Source: Patagioenas fasciata
Taxonomy: Eukaryota; Chordata; Aves; Columbiformes; Columbidae
Direction: 5' to 3'
NCBI RefSeq assembly: GCF_037038585.1
Contig: NC_092526.1
Span: forward strand, 41,055,501-41,119,500
Length of the DNA: 64,000 bases
Below are positions 54,385-64,000 of this stretch, one piece after another (within the stretch, counting starts at the first letter, position 1; each line of letters opens with the position of its first letter). The translations under genes and the position numbers were made by a program. Under the pieces are notes generated by a model. It was not told the DNA's origin and searched no databases. It was given only the letters and a program-made list of their open reading frames with translations.

Positions 54385-57384
54385 GTGGACACTGTTGCTC
54401 AGTGCACAATAATTCCTTCTCATTATAAAGGAACGCAATCCATCAATATTGTTGGAGTGACTGAGGGATCCCAGGAACTGACTGTTGTAGAGGCTGAAAT
54501 GAACCTAACTGGAAAAAACTGGCAAAAGCATCCCATTGTGACTGGTCCAGATGCTCTGTGCATCCTTGGCATAGACTACCTCAGGAGAGGGTATTTTAAG
54601 GACCCAAAAGGGTATAGGTGGGCATTTGGTATAGCAGCTGTGGACACTGAGAAAATTGAACAGCTGTCTGATTTGCCTGGTCTTTCAGATGACCCTTCTG
54701 TTGTAGGACTGCTGATGGTTGACGATCAGCAGATGCCAATTGCTACCATGATGGTGCATCGCCGGCAATATCGCACCAATCGAGACTCTTTGATTCCTAT
54801 CCAGAAGCTGATCCATCAGTTGGAAAGCCAGGGTGTGATCAGTAAGACTCGCTTACCTTTTAACAGCCCAATCTGGCCAGTGCGTAAGTCTAGTGATGAG
54901 TGGAGACTAACTGTAGACTATCGTGGCCTGAATGAAGTTACACCACCACTGAGTGCTGCTGTGCCTGACATGCTGGAACTACAATTTGAACTGGAGTCAA
55001 AGGCAACCAAGTGGTATGCTGCAACTGACATTGCTAATGCGTTTTTCTCTATTCCTGTAGCAGCAGAGTGCAGGCCGCAGTTTACTTTCACCTGGAGGGG
55101 CATCCAGTATACATGGAATCGCTTGCCCCAGGGGTGAAAACACAGTCCTACCATCTGCCATGGACTGATCCAGACCATGCTGGAGCAAGGTAAAGCTCCG
55201 GAACACTTGCAATATATTGATGACATCATCGTATGGGGCGACACAGTGAAAGAAGTCTTCGAGAAAGGTGGGAGAATAATTCAGATTCTTTTGGATGCTG
55301 GTTTTGCCATAAAACGAAGCAAGGTCAATGGACCTGCATGAGACATCCAGTTTTTAGGAATAAAATGGCAAGATGGCCGTCGTCAGATCCCAATGGATGT
55401 GATCAACAAAATTGCAGCAATGCCTCCACCTAGTAATAAAAAGGAGACACAGACTTTTTTGGGTGTTACAGGTTTTTGGAGAATGCATATTCCTGACTAC
55501 AGCCAGATTGTGAGCCCTCTCTATCGAGTGACTCATAAAAAGAACCAATTTGAGTGGGGCCCTGAACAACGACAAGCCTTTGAGCAAATTAAGCGTGAGA
55601 TAACTCATGCAGTGGCCCTTGGACCAGTTCAGACTGGACTAGATGTTAAAAATGTGCTCTACACCGCAGCCGGAGATAATGGACTTACTTGGAGCCTCTG
55701 GCAGAAAAAACCAGGAGAAACCCGAGGTCGAGGATACAAAGGATCTGAGGCCAACTATACTCCAACTGAAAAAGAGATACTAGCAGCATATGAAGGAGTT
55801 CGAGCTGCTTCAGAAGTGATCAGCGCTGAAGCACAGCTCCTCCTGGCACCTTGACTGCTGGTGCTGAGCTGGATGTTCAAAGGGACGGTTCCCTCTCCAC
55901 ATCATGCAACCGAGGTTACGTGGAGTAAATGGATTGCATTGATCACGCAATGAGCTCAAATTGGAAGTCCCAATCGTCCAGGGATCTTAGAAGTGATTAC
56001 AAATTGGCCAGAAAGCAGAGACTGATAAGCAGAGACTGATAAGCAGTATGCACTGTTTACAGATGGATCCTGTTGTCTTGTAGGAAAACATCGAAGGTGG
56101 AAAGCTGCTGTGTGGAGTCCCACACAACAAGTTACAGAAGCCACTGAAGGACAAGGTGAATCTAGTCAGTTTGCAGAAGTGAAAGCCATCCAGTTGGCTT
56201 TGGACATTGCTGAACAAGAAAAGTGGCCAATACTTTATACTGACTCATGGATGGTAGCAAATGCCTTGTGGGGGTGGCTACAGCAATGGAAGAAAAGCAA
56301 CTAGCAATGCAGAGGTAAACCCATTTGGGCTGCCACACTGTGGCAAGACATTGCTGCTTGGCTAGAGAGTCTGCCTGTGAAAGTTCGTCATGTAGATGCT
56401 CATGTACCTAAAAGTCGAGCCACCAAGGAACATCTAAACAACCAACAAGCGGATCAAGCTGCTAAGATTAAAGTAGCTGAGGTGGACTTGGACTGGCAAC
56501 ATAAAGGTGAACTTTTCCTAGCTCGGTGGGCCCATGATGCTTCAGGGCATCAAGGTAGAGATGCAACATATAAATGGGCTCATGATCGAGGGGTGGATTT
56601 AACTATGGACACTATTTCACAGGTTATTAATGAATGTGAAACTTGTGCCGAAATCAAACAAGTAAAACGATTAAAGCCTGTATGGTATGGGGGGCGATGG
56701 TTAAAGTATAAGTATGGAGAAGCTTGGCAGATTGATTATATTACACTTCCACAAACACGTCAAGGTAAGCGCTATGTACTTACAATGGTGGAAGCAACCA
56801 CTGGATGGTTGGAAACATATGCCGTACCTTATGCTACAGCCCGAAATACTATCTTGGGCCTTGAAAAGCAAGTCCTTTGGCGACACGGTATGCCAGAAAG
56901 AATTGAATCTGACAATGGTACTCATTTCAAAAAGAGTATTATAGACAATTGGGCCAAAGAACATGGTATTGTGTGGGTATATCATATTCCATACCATGCA
57001 CCAGCCTCTGGGAAAATTGAAAGGTACAATGGTTTGTTAAAAACTACACTAAAGGCACTTGGTGGTGGAACCTTTGAAAACTGGGATTCACATTTAGCAA
57101 AAGCCACTTGGTTGGTCAACACTAGGGGATCAACCAATCGAGCCGGGCCTGCCCAATCAGAAATTCTGCGGACTGTAGAAGGAGGTAAAGTCCCTGTAGT
57201 AGACATGAAAAATATGTTAGGAAGGGCAGTCTGGGTTACTCCTGCCTCACACAAAGGCAAACCCGTTTGTGGGATTGTTTTTGCCGAGGGACCTGGCAGC
57301 ACCTGGTGGGTGATGCTTAAGGATGGAGAAGTTCAGTGTGTACCTCAAGGGGATTTGATTTTAGGTGAAAATATGCAATACTGA
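54385..57384 (+). pseudogene. ERVL-like pol: protease, RT, RNase H and integrase, one frame with seven stops
   Basis: Pol processes, copies and integrates the element. All domains from 54,385 to 57,384 share one reading frame. The protease begins at the ERVK junction with DTVAQC, so the Gly of the usual DTGA/DSGA is Val. RT follows, with LTVDYRGLN and the catalytic YIDD at 55,213-55,224. RNase H has FTDGS (56,056) and TDSW (56,239). The integrase is uninterrupted from 56,377: His-His/Cys-Cys region about 56,520-56,650, and catalytic Asp 56,734, Asp 56,911 and Glu 57,019. Stops lie at 55,135, 55,339, 55,852, 55,951, 56,023, 56,026 and 56,302; four are TGA fitting C-to-T or G-to-A changes. About 25 codons seem lost before RNase H. 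Not functional. Confidence 0.9.
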
Positions 57385-57753
57385 ACTGTATGATGTGAAT
57401 TGCCGCACTAACAGTGTTTAATAAGTGTCTTGCAGATCAAGACAATGGTGATGAAACCAGAGCTAGCTTCTTTGAGTGGCGCCTGACAACTTATTTGAAG
57501 TTGATGTCTTTAACCCAGAAACATTGGTCATGAGATGCACTTGTACCACTTTTTCCTGCCCTGGGAGACTGTTGTGACAAAATGAACTTAATGAACCTTT
57601 TCAAAGGATGGTCCACTGATTAAGATTAATTACTCCTGTGTGTATATGTACATATGTAGATATATATAGTAGTAGTGATTAATTAGATTGTATAAATAGA
57701 TTTTACTGATAAGGTTTAAGTATTCAGTGAATGTCATATTATAAGGGGTGGAA
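57385..57753 (+). other. 3' untranslated part of the ERVL-like provirus with polypurine tract
   Basis: No env gene is present; about 370 bases separate the integrase stop from the LTR. The last bases, AAGGGGTGGAA (57,743-57,753), are the likely polypurine tract. Confidence 0.7.
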
Positions 57754-58406
57754 TGTCCTGGTTTTGTTAAAAAACAAGTTTCTCTTTTAGTGAATTTGTC
57801 TGTCAGCTAAAGCCTTCATATTAGCTGCATTTTCCTGGAGAACCGGATACATGTTTTGGTAAACCTAGCAATGGAACACAAACTTATTGATAAGCACGGA
57901 TGGACATCTCGCGAGAGGAGCAACGAGAAACCAGTGACCAAGAGACTGACCAATGGTGTATAACATTCCATTCACGTGAATACTTCATATAAAAGTGGGA
58001 GATCGCGAGGATCTTGTCCCTTTTTCCTTTCCTTCTGCTTATGGCCGACATTAGGAGAGGCCTTGCTAGTCGTCCCTGCAAACTGAGGCCTAGTGAGAGA
58101 CTGAATCCAGCTCCGGTTGGCTACAGAGTCTAATCCAGGACTTTGGGTGCTGGTTCTGCAGTTGCTGAGACTTTCAAGATTGGTTTTGTATATTTTGTAT
58201 TATTTTCTCTATTCTTATTAGTAGCATTAGTAAAACATGTTTAATTTTTCCAGCTCTCTTCTCTCTGCCCTTCTTTCCCTCCCGATCGTCTGTCCTGAGT
58301 GGGAAGGGGGGAGAGGGAGGGGCAAAAAGGGGAAGTGGGGGGGAGAGGAGGTTAACAATACATCTGCCAGGGTTTGACTGTCACCCTGCAATCTTAACCC
58401 TCAACA
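57754..58406 (+). mobile_element. 3' LTR of the ERVL-like provirus
   Basis: 653 bp, TGTCCTGG...CCTCAACA, aligned with the 5' LTR along its length. It is followed by GTGGGG in CR1 sequence, while the 5' LTR is preceded by ACCCGG in a minisatellite. The flanks are unrelated and share no target duplication. Confidence 0.92.
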
Positions 58407-58720
58407 GTGGGGTTTCCCAGGGGTTGGTATTGTGTCCAGTCCTGTTCAGCCTGTTCAGGGCACCCTCTTCATTCAGTAGCCAAACTACATTTTCCCCAAC
58501 CTTCCTTTTGCTGCTGATGGACTTCAAGAAGCCCTTCTTATTTTCCTTGACCTCCCTGGCCAAATTTGCTTCCAAGTGGAGCTTGGCCTTCCTCACTGCA
58601 TCCCTGCACACTCTAACAGCCTCCTTGTATTCCTCCCAGGTGGTCTGTCCCTTTTTCCACATTACATAAACATCCTTCTTCTACCCAAGTTTCAGCTGGA
58701 GCTCATTGCTCATCCACATG
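58407..58720 (-). mobile_element. CR1 fragments at the 3' edge of the provirus
   Basis: The first ~50 bases resemble plus-strand CR1 RT sequence (GGTTTCCCAGGGGTTGGTATTG). From about 58,455 to 58,720 the minus strand encodes the CR1 linker (TTWEEYKEAVRVCRDAVRKA). The two pieces differ in orientation, which indicates rearrangement at or before the LTR insertion. Confidence 0.7.
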
Positions 58721-58739
58721 GCCACAGACTCCCATTTCA

Positions 58740-59250
58740 CCAAGGGAGGAACGATGGCATTAAGAGATGGCGAATGGGGAACTCTTGTCCTTCTTCAGCC
58801 ACTTCCCTGTGGAGCACCAGGACAGGAAGGACATCTAGGTCTGCACCATGAACATTTTAGCGCATGTACACATTGTCTTGGATTAGCTAAAAGCTTGCAT
58901 TTTTCTCTCAAAAGGATTTCCAGCTTTGTCAGCTTCCATCTCATCAGTCCCTATCCCACTTCTGATCTACCCAGACATTCCCGTGCTCCACGCAGGGCCC
59001 TGAGCTGATGGCACTGCTCTGCAGAGCAAATGGGTTGTGGTGCTCAGGGCAGAAGGGTGACCCTATCCTGGTCATACTGGTCACAGTGGGACACAGACTC
59101 AGCCAGATGAGGATCACTGCTGCTCATTGCCTACACCCATGGTCTGTGGAGGCAGAAGATGCTTGGGATTGTAGACCATTTCCAGGAGCATTAGATGTGT
59201 ATTGGTGTGCTTCTAGATCCACCTGGCGATACTTCACTAAGGGTGACATG
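58740..59250 (+). repeat. Duplicated non-coding block, copy 2
   Basis: Collinear with 41,150-41,700, as described there. It lies about 0.7 kb downstream of the OR pseudogene on the minus strand. Confidence 0.65.
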
Positions 59251-59949
59251 AATCCTACTCCAGCCTCCATTCTCCATGCCTTCAGGATGCCACTTGCCTC
59301 TCCTGTGACTGCAGAGTCCTCGTTTGCCTGCGGATATCCGAATTTAGTGCTTTCCCTTTTGGTCACTCCACACATTGTGCAGCTCCATTCATTGCCCACC
59401 CCAGCCACACACTGTCCCTGGAGATCCCACGTGCACTCAGGTTCCCCTCTTGATTGATGCCTGTCTGCCATGCCACGTGAGGGAGAGCGCAGTGCATGTC
59501 TGTCCGTGACACTCACCATCTGTTCTGTCACTAGACACCAGCATGCAGTCCTAAATCCAACCTTTGGTCTCTCAGAGGTCACAATGCGAAAATTAGCTTT
59601 TTGATCCTGAATCCAGGGATCAACAGTCACTTCTTGGGGCCTGTTCTTCTTGACACCAGGTTTGGAGGAAGAAACCAGCCTTCAGGCACTGGACTCAAAA
59701 AATGACATTTTATTACAGGGATTTTATTACAGAAGTGGTATATGACAGTCAGACACACTTTTCAATGGTCTGATGGTGAGACACTGCAGGTTCATGCCTC
59801 AGATATAGTGGGAGAAATCCAAACACTTGCGTAGGAGAAATAACAACCAGAAGAATAACACCGGGAATAAACAAGAATCAGGGCTAGTACGGAATACATC
59901 AGGAATCATTTGTGGAGAAAGACATGAAGTTTTAGCTGATAAAAAATGT
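59251..59949. other. Unassigned spacer 3' of an OR pseudogene
   Basis: It contains AATAAA-like and ATTTTATTACAG repeats near 59,700-59,735 on the receptor's 3' side. No separate gene is recognised. Confidence 0.4.
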
Positions 59950-60848
59950 CTATGAAATCAGTTTCCTCAGGGCATCCTTCTGATCCTGGTTCCTCATGCT
60001 GTAGATGAGGGGGTTCACTGCTGGAGGCATCACCGTGTACAGCACAGCCACCACCAGATCCAGGGATGGGAAAGAGATGGAGGGGGGCTTCAGGTTGGCA
60101 AACATTATGGTGCTGAGAAACAGAGAGACCACGACCAAGTGAGGGAGGCACGTGGAAAAGGCTTTGTGCCGTCCCTGCTCAGAGGGGATCCTCAGCACGG
60201 CCCTGAAGACAGCACAATGAACACAAAACACCCAAAAGCAAAAGAGGCACTAATCCCGAGAAGCTCAACTTCCCTGAGGTAGGAATCTGAGCAGGAAAGC
60301 TTGAGGATCTGGGGAACTTCACAGAAGAACTGGTCCAGGGCATTGCCCTTGCAGAGGGGCAGTGAAAATGTATTGGCCGTGTGCAGCAGAACATTGAGAA
60401 ACCCAGTGGCCCCCATGTGGACACAAGCTCTGCTGCCCAGGAGGGTCCCGTAGTGCAGGGGTTTGCAGATGGCAACGTAGCGGTCGTAGGCCATGATGGT
60501 GAGAAGGGAACACTCTCCCCCAATGAAGAAGAGAAACAGAAAGATCTGGGCAGCACATCCTGCATAGGAAATGGCCCTGGTGTCCAAGAGGGAATTGGCT
60601 ATGGATTTTGGGACGGCAGTTGAGATGAAGCCAAGGTCAAGGAGGGAGAGATTGAGGAGGAAGAAGTACATGGGTGTATGGAGGTGCTGGTCACAGGCCA
60701 TGGTGGTGATGATGAGACCATTGCCCAGGAGGGCAGCCAGGTAGATGAACAGAAAGAGCCAGAAGTGCAAGAGCTGCAACTTCTGCATGTCTGAAAATGC
60801 CAGGAAAAGGAATTCAGTCATGGAGCTGCTGTTGGATATTTGTTCCAT
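59950..60848 (-). pseudogene. OR14-like olfactory receptor with one 13-bp frameshifting deletion
   Basis: From ATG 60,848-60,846 (MEQISNSSSM, glycosylation site NSS) the frame covers helices 1-5. It contains LAALLGNGLIITT, HTPMYFFLLNLSLLD, AYDRYVAICKPLHY and [15 protein letters not shown]. It then fails at about 60,205 in the helix 5/loop 3 region and stops at 60,192. The rest continues in a second frame (59,950-60,231) with KAFSTCLPHL and NPLIYSMRNQ to a normal stop. Compared with the copy at 14.1 kb, 13 bases between two TCTT repeats are missing. About four residues are also missing in frame near helix 4. Apart from the 13-bp loss it is complete, so the pseudogene is young. Confidence 0.92.
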
Positions 60849-62899
60849 CTGAGCATGAGGACACTGTCACAGGAGGAGAAGACAGGGAGAAGTTAGGACA
60901 GAAGTCTGTGCAAAGCCATACCCATTTCTCATAGACCCTCCCCCTGCCACATATGTGGAGCCCTTCTCGGTTTTGGCATCTTCCTGGCTGGAGCTCTCTT
61001 TTTTCTGGCCAAGTGTGCTGTGAGGAACAGGGTCTCTTCGTGTGGGCTCCTGAGGCATCAGTTGTGCTCTACTTGGTGTGGTGTACGGGAGCAGAAGGAA
61101 TGCAGGGGCCAGATGTGGTATTTAGAGTATGCTTGGAAGAAGTCACACAGAGGGTCTGTCAGCATCTGAACCCAGGTTTCTATAGAAAGCTGAGTGCAAA
61201 AATTCATTCTAGACTTAAAACAGTCGCTCTGTTTTCTTGGACAACCCTTCCCTGCCCCATCTCAGCCGGAGAGTTTTCTCTGAAGTCAGAAATCCTCAGC
61301 ATTTCTGCTGCACTCAGGCTGAACAGCCGCAGGTCCTGAGAGTCAAAAGGATTCATGGTGCAGATGAGGTGCAGGTCTGTCCATTGGTCTTGTTCCCAGA
61401 TGCCCTCTACTCACTCCTTTTGGAGATGGAGGGGGTTTGCACTCATGTTATCCTGAAAAGAATCCAGAAGCTGTTGACAGCAGAGGGACAACCTGCACAT
61501 CAGTTTCCCTCCTTGTAGCATCTCTTTGCTTCTCCATCAAATAACACAGAGATGCTTTGGGAGAGATTTGCAGTCTGGAGGGCAGCTTACAGCTTGGAAG
61601 GACACCCCAAGAAGTTTGTCAAGTGTCCTAACAATGTCATCTCGTTAAGAGAGAGTCAACTCATTCTCCAGCCCCACAGACTGCCCACAGTGCCACAAGT
61701 TAGAGGACAGCTGGCATATCTCATTGCCATGGACACAGTGGCATGGGAGGACCCACAAGATCAGTGCCTGACTTTGCAGCTGAAACTCCCATCCCCAGAG
61801 AGCCTGGCAGCAGTAATGAGCAGCACAGACAAGGAGCAGGGGGGAAGAAGAAATACAGTGATGGTCTAGATGAGAGAAGCTAACAGAGAGACAGGTGGGC
61901 ACTTGGGAAAGCTGTGCACATCACCTCCCAGACAGTGACATCGCAGGGCATTCACCCTCAGCCCCTGTGCTGGGCGGTGGGACATGGCATGTGGCAGGAG
62001 AGATGCACTTTGCCACTTGTGGCACTCGGGGACTCAAGGAGGCTACTCATGCCCTGGACCCCATGTCCTTGTGGGCAAAAGGCACTGCTGGGTGGGAGGG
62101 GAGAGATGGGGGGCTTTAACAGGGGAAGGGTCTGCACTGTAGGGGTGGCAGGAGGTGCCCACATAACCCCTGCAACCAGATGTCTGCCAAACGCTACCTC
62201 TCACTCCCTGCACATGTCCCTGCTGCCCAGAGTTTTCCCCGTTGCCTGGAGCTGTCCCTGCCCAGAACCTTTTCTCTGTTCCCCTGTCTCTTCCCTATCA
62301 GAGCTCACACACTCCATCCCACCCACTAAGTGCTCGGTTCTGCCTGCACACATCTCCTAGCGGCAGGACACTGCCCAGTGGAACCTCTGTGTTGGCAAGT
62401 CCTCAGGAGCAGCTCACACATAGCCTGAGGAGACCACACAAGTGATGTAGTCAAAGGAAAGTGTCTTTATCAGCAGCAGGGTACTGCCCAGGAGCATCTT
62501 CATCTTTCAAGGTCCTAAAGAGCACATCCGACAAGTCTTGATACTTGTGCATCAAAGACGGAGCTGATGCTGTCTGTAGGCAGAAGGGTGGGTGAAGGCA
62601 TACTATGAGGTTCTGGGAAGATCTACAAATCCCTCAGTGTCCAGGATCCCTCAGTGCTATTAAACCTTGACTGCTCCTTTTCCCTTTCCCTTTCAAGAAA
62701 GCTGAAAGCACAAATTCAGGAAAGAACTTTAACTCAATGGTAATCCCCGTCTACCCTTCCTCTTGAAAAGCTCCCCAACACCATCCTGGGGTGATCTGTG
62801 AGCAGCCCTGAGCCATGCATCACCCTCTGGACAGCACAATGACCCTATCCTACCTGCGGTCAATCCTCCTACCCACAGCTTCTTCCTGCAGTGCTGTGG
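60849..62899. other. Unassigned region upstream of the OR pseudogene
   Basis: No gene is recognised. A 105-residue plus-strand frame at 61,552-61,869 has no known motif and is probably chance. OR 5' non-coding exons could lie here but cannot be identified. Confidence 0.35.
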
Positions 62900-64000
62900 G
62901 AAGCTCCCTGGCAGGCAGCAGAGTCCCTGCCCCAGCACCCAGCCCTGAGGTGCAGGGACCCTGCTCTGAAGGACAGCCCTGGGCACCCCCGGCTGCACAC
63001 TTGGCTTCAATCCTCTGCAGCCACGTCTGGGAGAAGGCAGCTACCATGCCCTGTCCCTCTGACAGTGTAGTAGGGAAGCCATACTCTAGAGCATGTCCTT
63101 CCCCTCTACACTGGAGAGACATCCCACAGCTTTTGGAAGGATCCACCTGTAGGAGATCCATGCAGGAACCATAGTTACATTGCCGTGCACCCGGAGACTT
63201 ACTGCATCGAGGGCTGTGAAGATTTCTCACCCAGTGAACTCTTCTCTGTCATGCCACTCCTCAACATCTTTAACTTCTTTCTGCCTCCCTCATTTCTCCT
63301 CAGCGCCCGCAGACAGTCCCCTCAGCCCTGCCGCACATTGCAGAGGAGCTGCTCCTGGGCACAGCTGTCTCTCTGCAGCACTGCCGCTTGCCATGAGCTC
63401 CCTCCATCCCAGGAGCCCAGCCCAGCTCAGCAGCAGAGGACCAGCCCAAGGCATTGTAATGACCTCTCTGGAGGGCTTGGTGCTGACTCCATGAACCTCA
63501 GACAGTAATAAAGAAACCTCTCAAGAAGTGAAAGGCAGATGCAAACTCCAAAGATTCTTGGAGCCTCAATAGGGTACTGACACAACGTTACGTTACTGAC
63601 ACAACTTCCTGAGAGGCTGGTTAGAGCAGAAAACTGGAGGCAGTGATGACAGACAGGCAAAGGTGGTTCTGATATTGAGTAAACTTCCATGTGTTACATA
63701 AGCCAGAAGGCCAAGTCCTGGCCTCCCAGGCCCTGGGACGGGAGGTCCCGTCCCTCACACGTTGCTCAGGACTCTTCCTGGGGTAGTGTGATATAGGGAT
63801 GTGCAATGCTAAGAGCAGGACTATGCTACGATGTTTATGGGCCTCTCCCGGGTAGGGTGAGAAGGCAGCGAGTTCTTGGTGCCACACGGTTAAGGTGCCT
63901 CCTCATAGGTCTTGGTTGTCAAAATAACAGCTATAGCTAAAAGGAGAAAGACCTCAGCCCTCTTGGGTCTTTTAGCCTTGCCAGAGCCCTCCAGCATCTC
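62900..64000 (+). repeat. Third copy of the OR-flanking unit (A-type then C-type)
   Basis: 62,950-63,460 is collinear with 38,060-38,560, recognised by GAGGAGCTGCTCCTGGGC, CTGCCGCTTGCCATGAGCTCCCT and CAGGAGCCCAGCCCAGCTCAGCAGC. 63,460-64,000 continues with C-type sequence as at 4.47-5.0 kb. Identity is visibly lower than between the palindrome arms. It continues past the window end. Confidence 0.75.

Larger units (their letters stand above)
50135..54390 (-). mobile_element. Young ERVK-like provirus with perfect 6-bp target duplication
   Basis: Two LTRs (50,141-50,468 and 54,057-54,384) flank 3,588 bases of internal sequence on the minus strand. GTGGAC at 50,135-50,140 and 54,385-54,390 is a perfect 6-bp duplication, the length typical of alpha/beta-type retroviruses. 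In order (minus strand) it has LTR, tRNA-Trp-type primer site, Gag, RNase H end, integrase, polypurine tract and LTR. Protease, RT and env are missing, so it cannot move on its own. It is nested in the protease codons of the ERVL provirus and is therefore younger than it. Confidence 0.95.

Noticed and set aside
61552-61869. 105-codon frame as a novel gene
   Set aside because: No family motif, no upstream signals and no related copy in the window; length is within chance expectation for this composition.

Overview
The window is vertebrate nuclear DNA and almost certainly avian. It has many CR1 LINE copies, including one whose 3' end carries the bird-type TGATTCTG microsatellite. It has class II olfactory receptor (OR) sequences, several of the OR14-like type expanded in birds, and ERVL-type LTRs beginning TGTCCTGG, a form common in birds. 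There are no operons, rRNA, tRNA or CRISPR arrays. I assign no species.

The only clearly intact host gene is a single-exon OR at 21,731-22,678 (+). Around it lie five broken ORs: 13,465-14,396 (+; start-region frameshift and one TAG), 24,790-25,260 (+; 3' fragment), 26,880-27,425 (+; decayed, different family), 36,893-37,200 (-; 5' fragment) and 59,950-60,848 (-; full length except for one 13-bp deletion). This is an OR cluster in birth-and-death turnover.

Large-scale architecture. The block from about 6.05 to 19.3 kb is repeated in reverse from about 39.6 down to 32.35 kb. Three homologous segments (A, B, C) occur as A-B-C on the left and C'-B'-A' on the right. They form a degenerate palindrome with a spacer of about 13 kb that holds the intact OR. 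Part of segment A (about 10.98-12.16 against 37.56-38.73 kb) is nearly identical between arms, while the flanks are clearly diverged. That pattern suggests gene conversion. Shorter pieces of the same OR-flanking unit recur at 3.76-5.3, 7.3-7.56 and 62.9-64.0 kb. A degenerate TTAGGG-like tract lies at 19.69-20.10 kb.

Mobile elements make up much of the rest. (i) CR1 LINEs on both strands, including a nearly complete minus-strand copy at 27.69-32.06 kb (ORF1 esterase, endonuclease and RT regions) interrupted by a plus-strand CR1 at 29.88-30.64 kb. (ii) A solo LTR at 33,775-34,420 with a 5-bp target duplication. (iii) A two-LTR ERVL-like provirus at 47,431-58,406, split by a young minus-strand ERVK-like provirus at 50,141-54,384 (two 328-bp LTRs differing at 2 positions, exact 6-bp GTGGAC duplication, tRNA-Trp-type primer site, long Gag frame, large pol deletion). 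(iv) ERVL pieces at about 1.0-2.0 kb (-) and 41.73-43.95 kb (+), and further LTR remnants. (v) A 19-bp minisatellite at about 47.0-47.42 kb, a hexanucleotide array and several microsatellites.

The most unusual points are the OR palindrome with its near-identical patch, a hydrophobic multi-segment leader frame between primer site and gag in two separate ERVL copies, and the young ERVK inserted in the protease active-site codons of the older provirus. Element-family assignments rest on recognised motifs and internal comparison only; no database search was possible.
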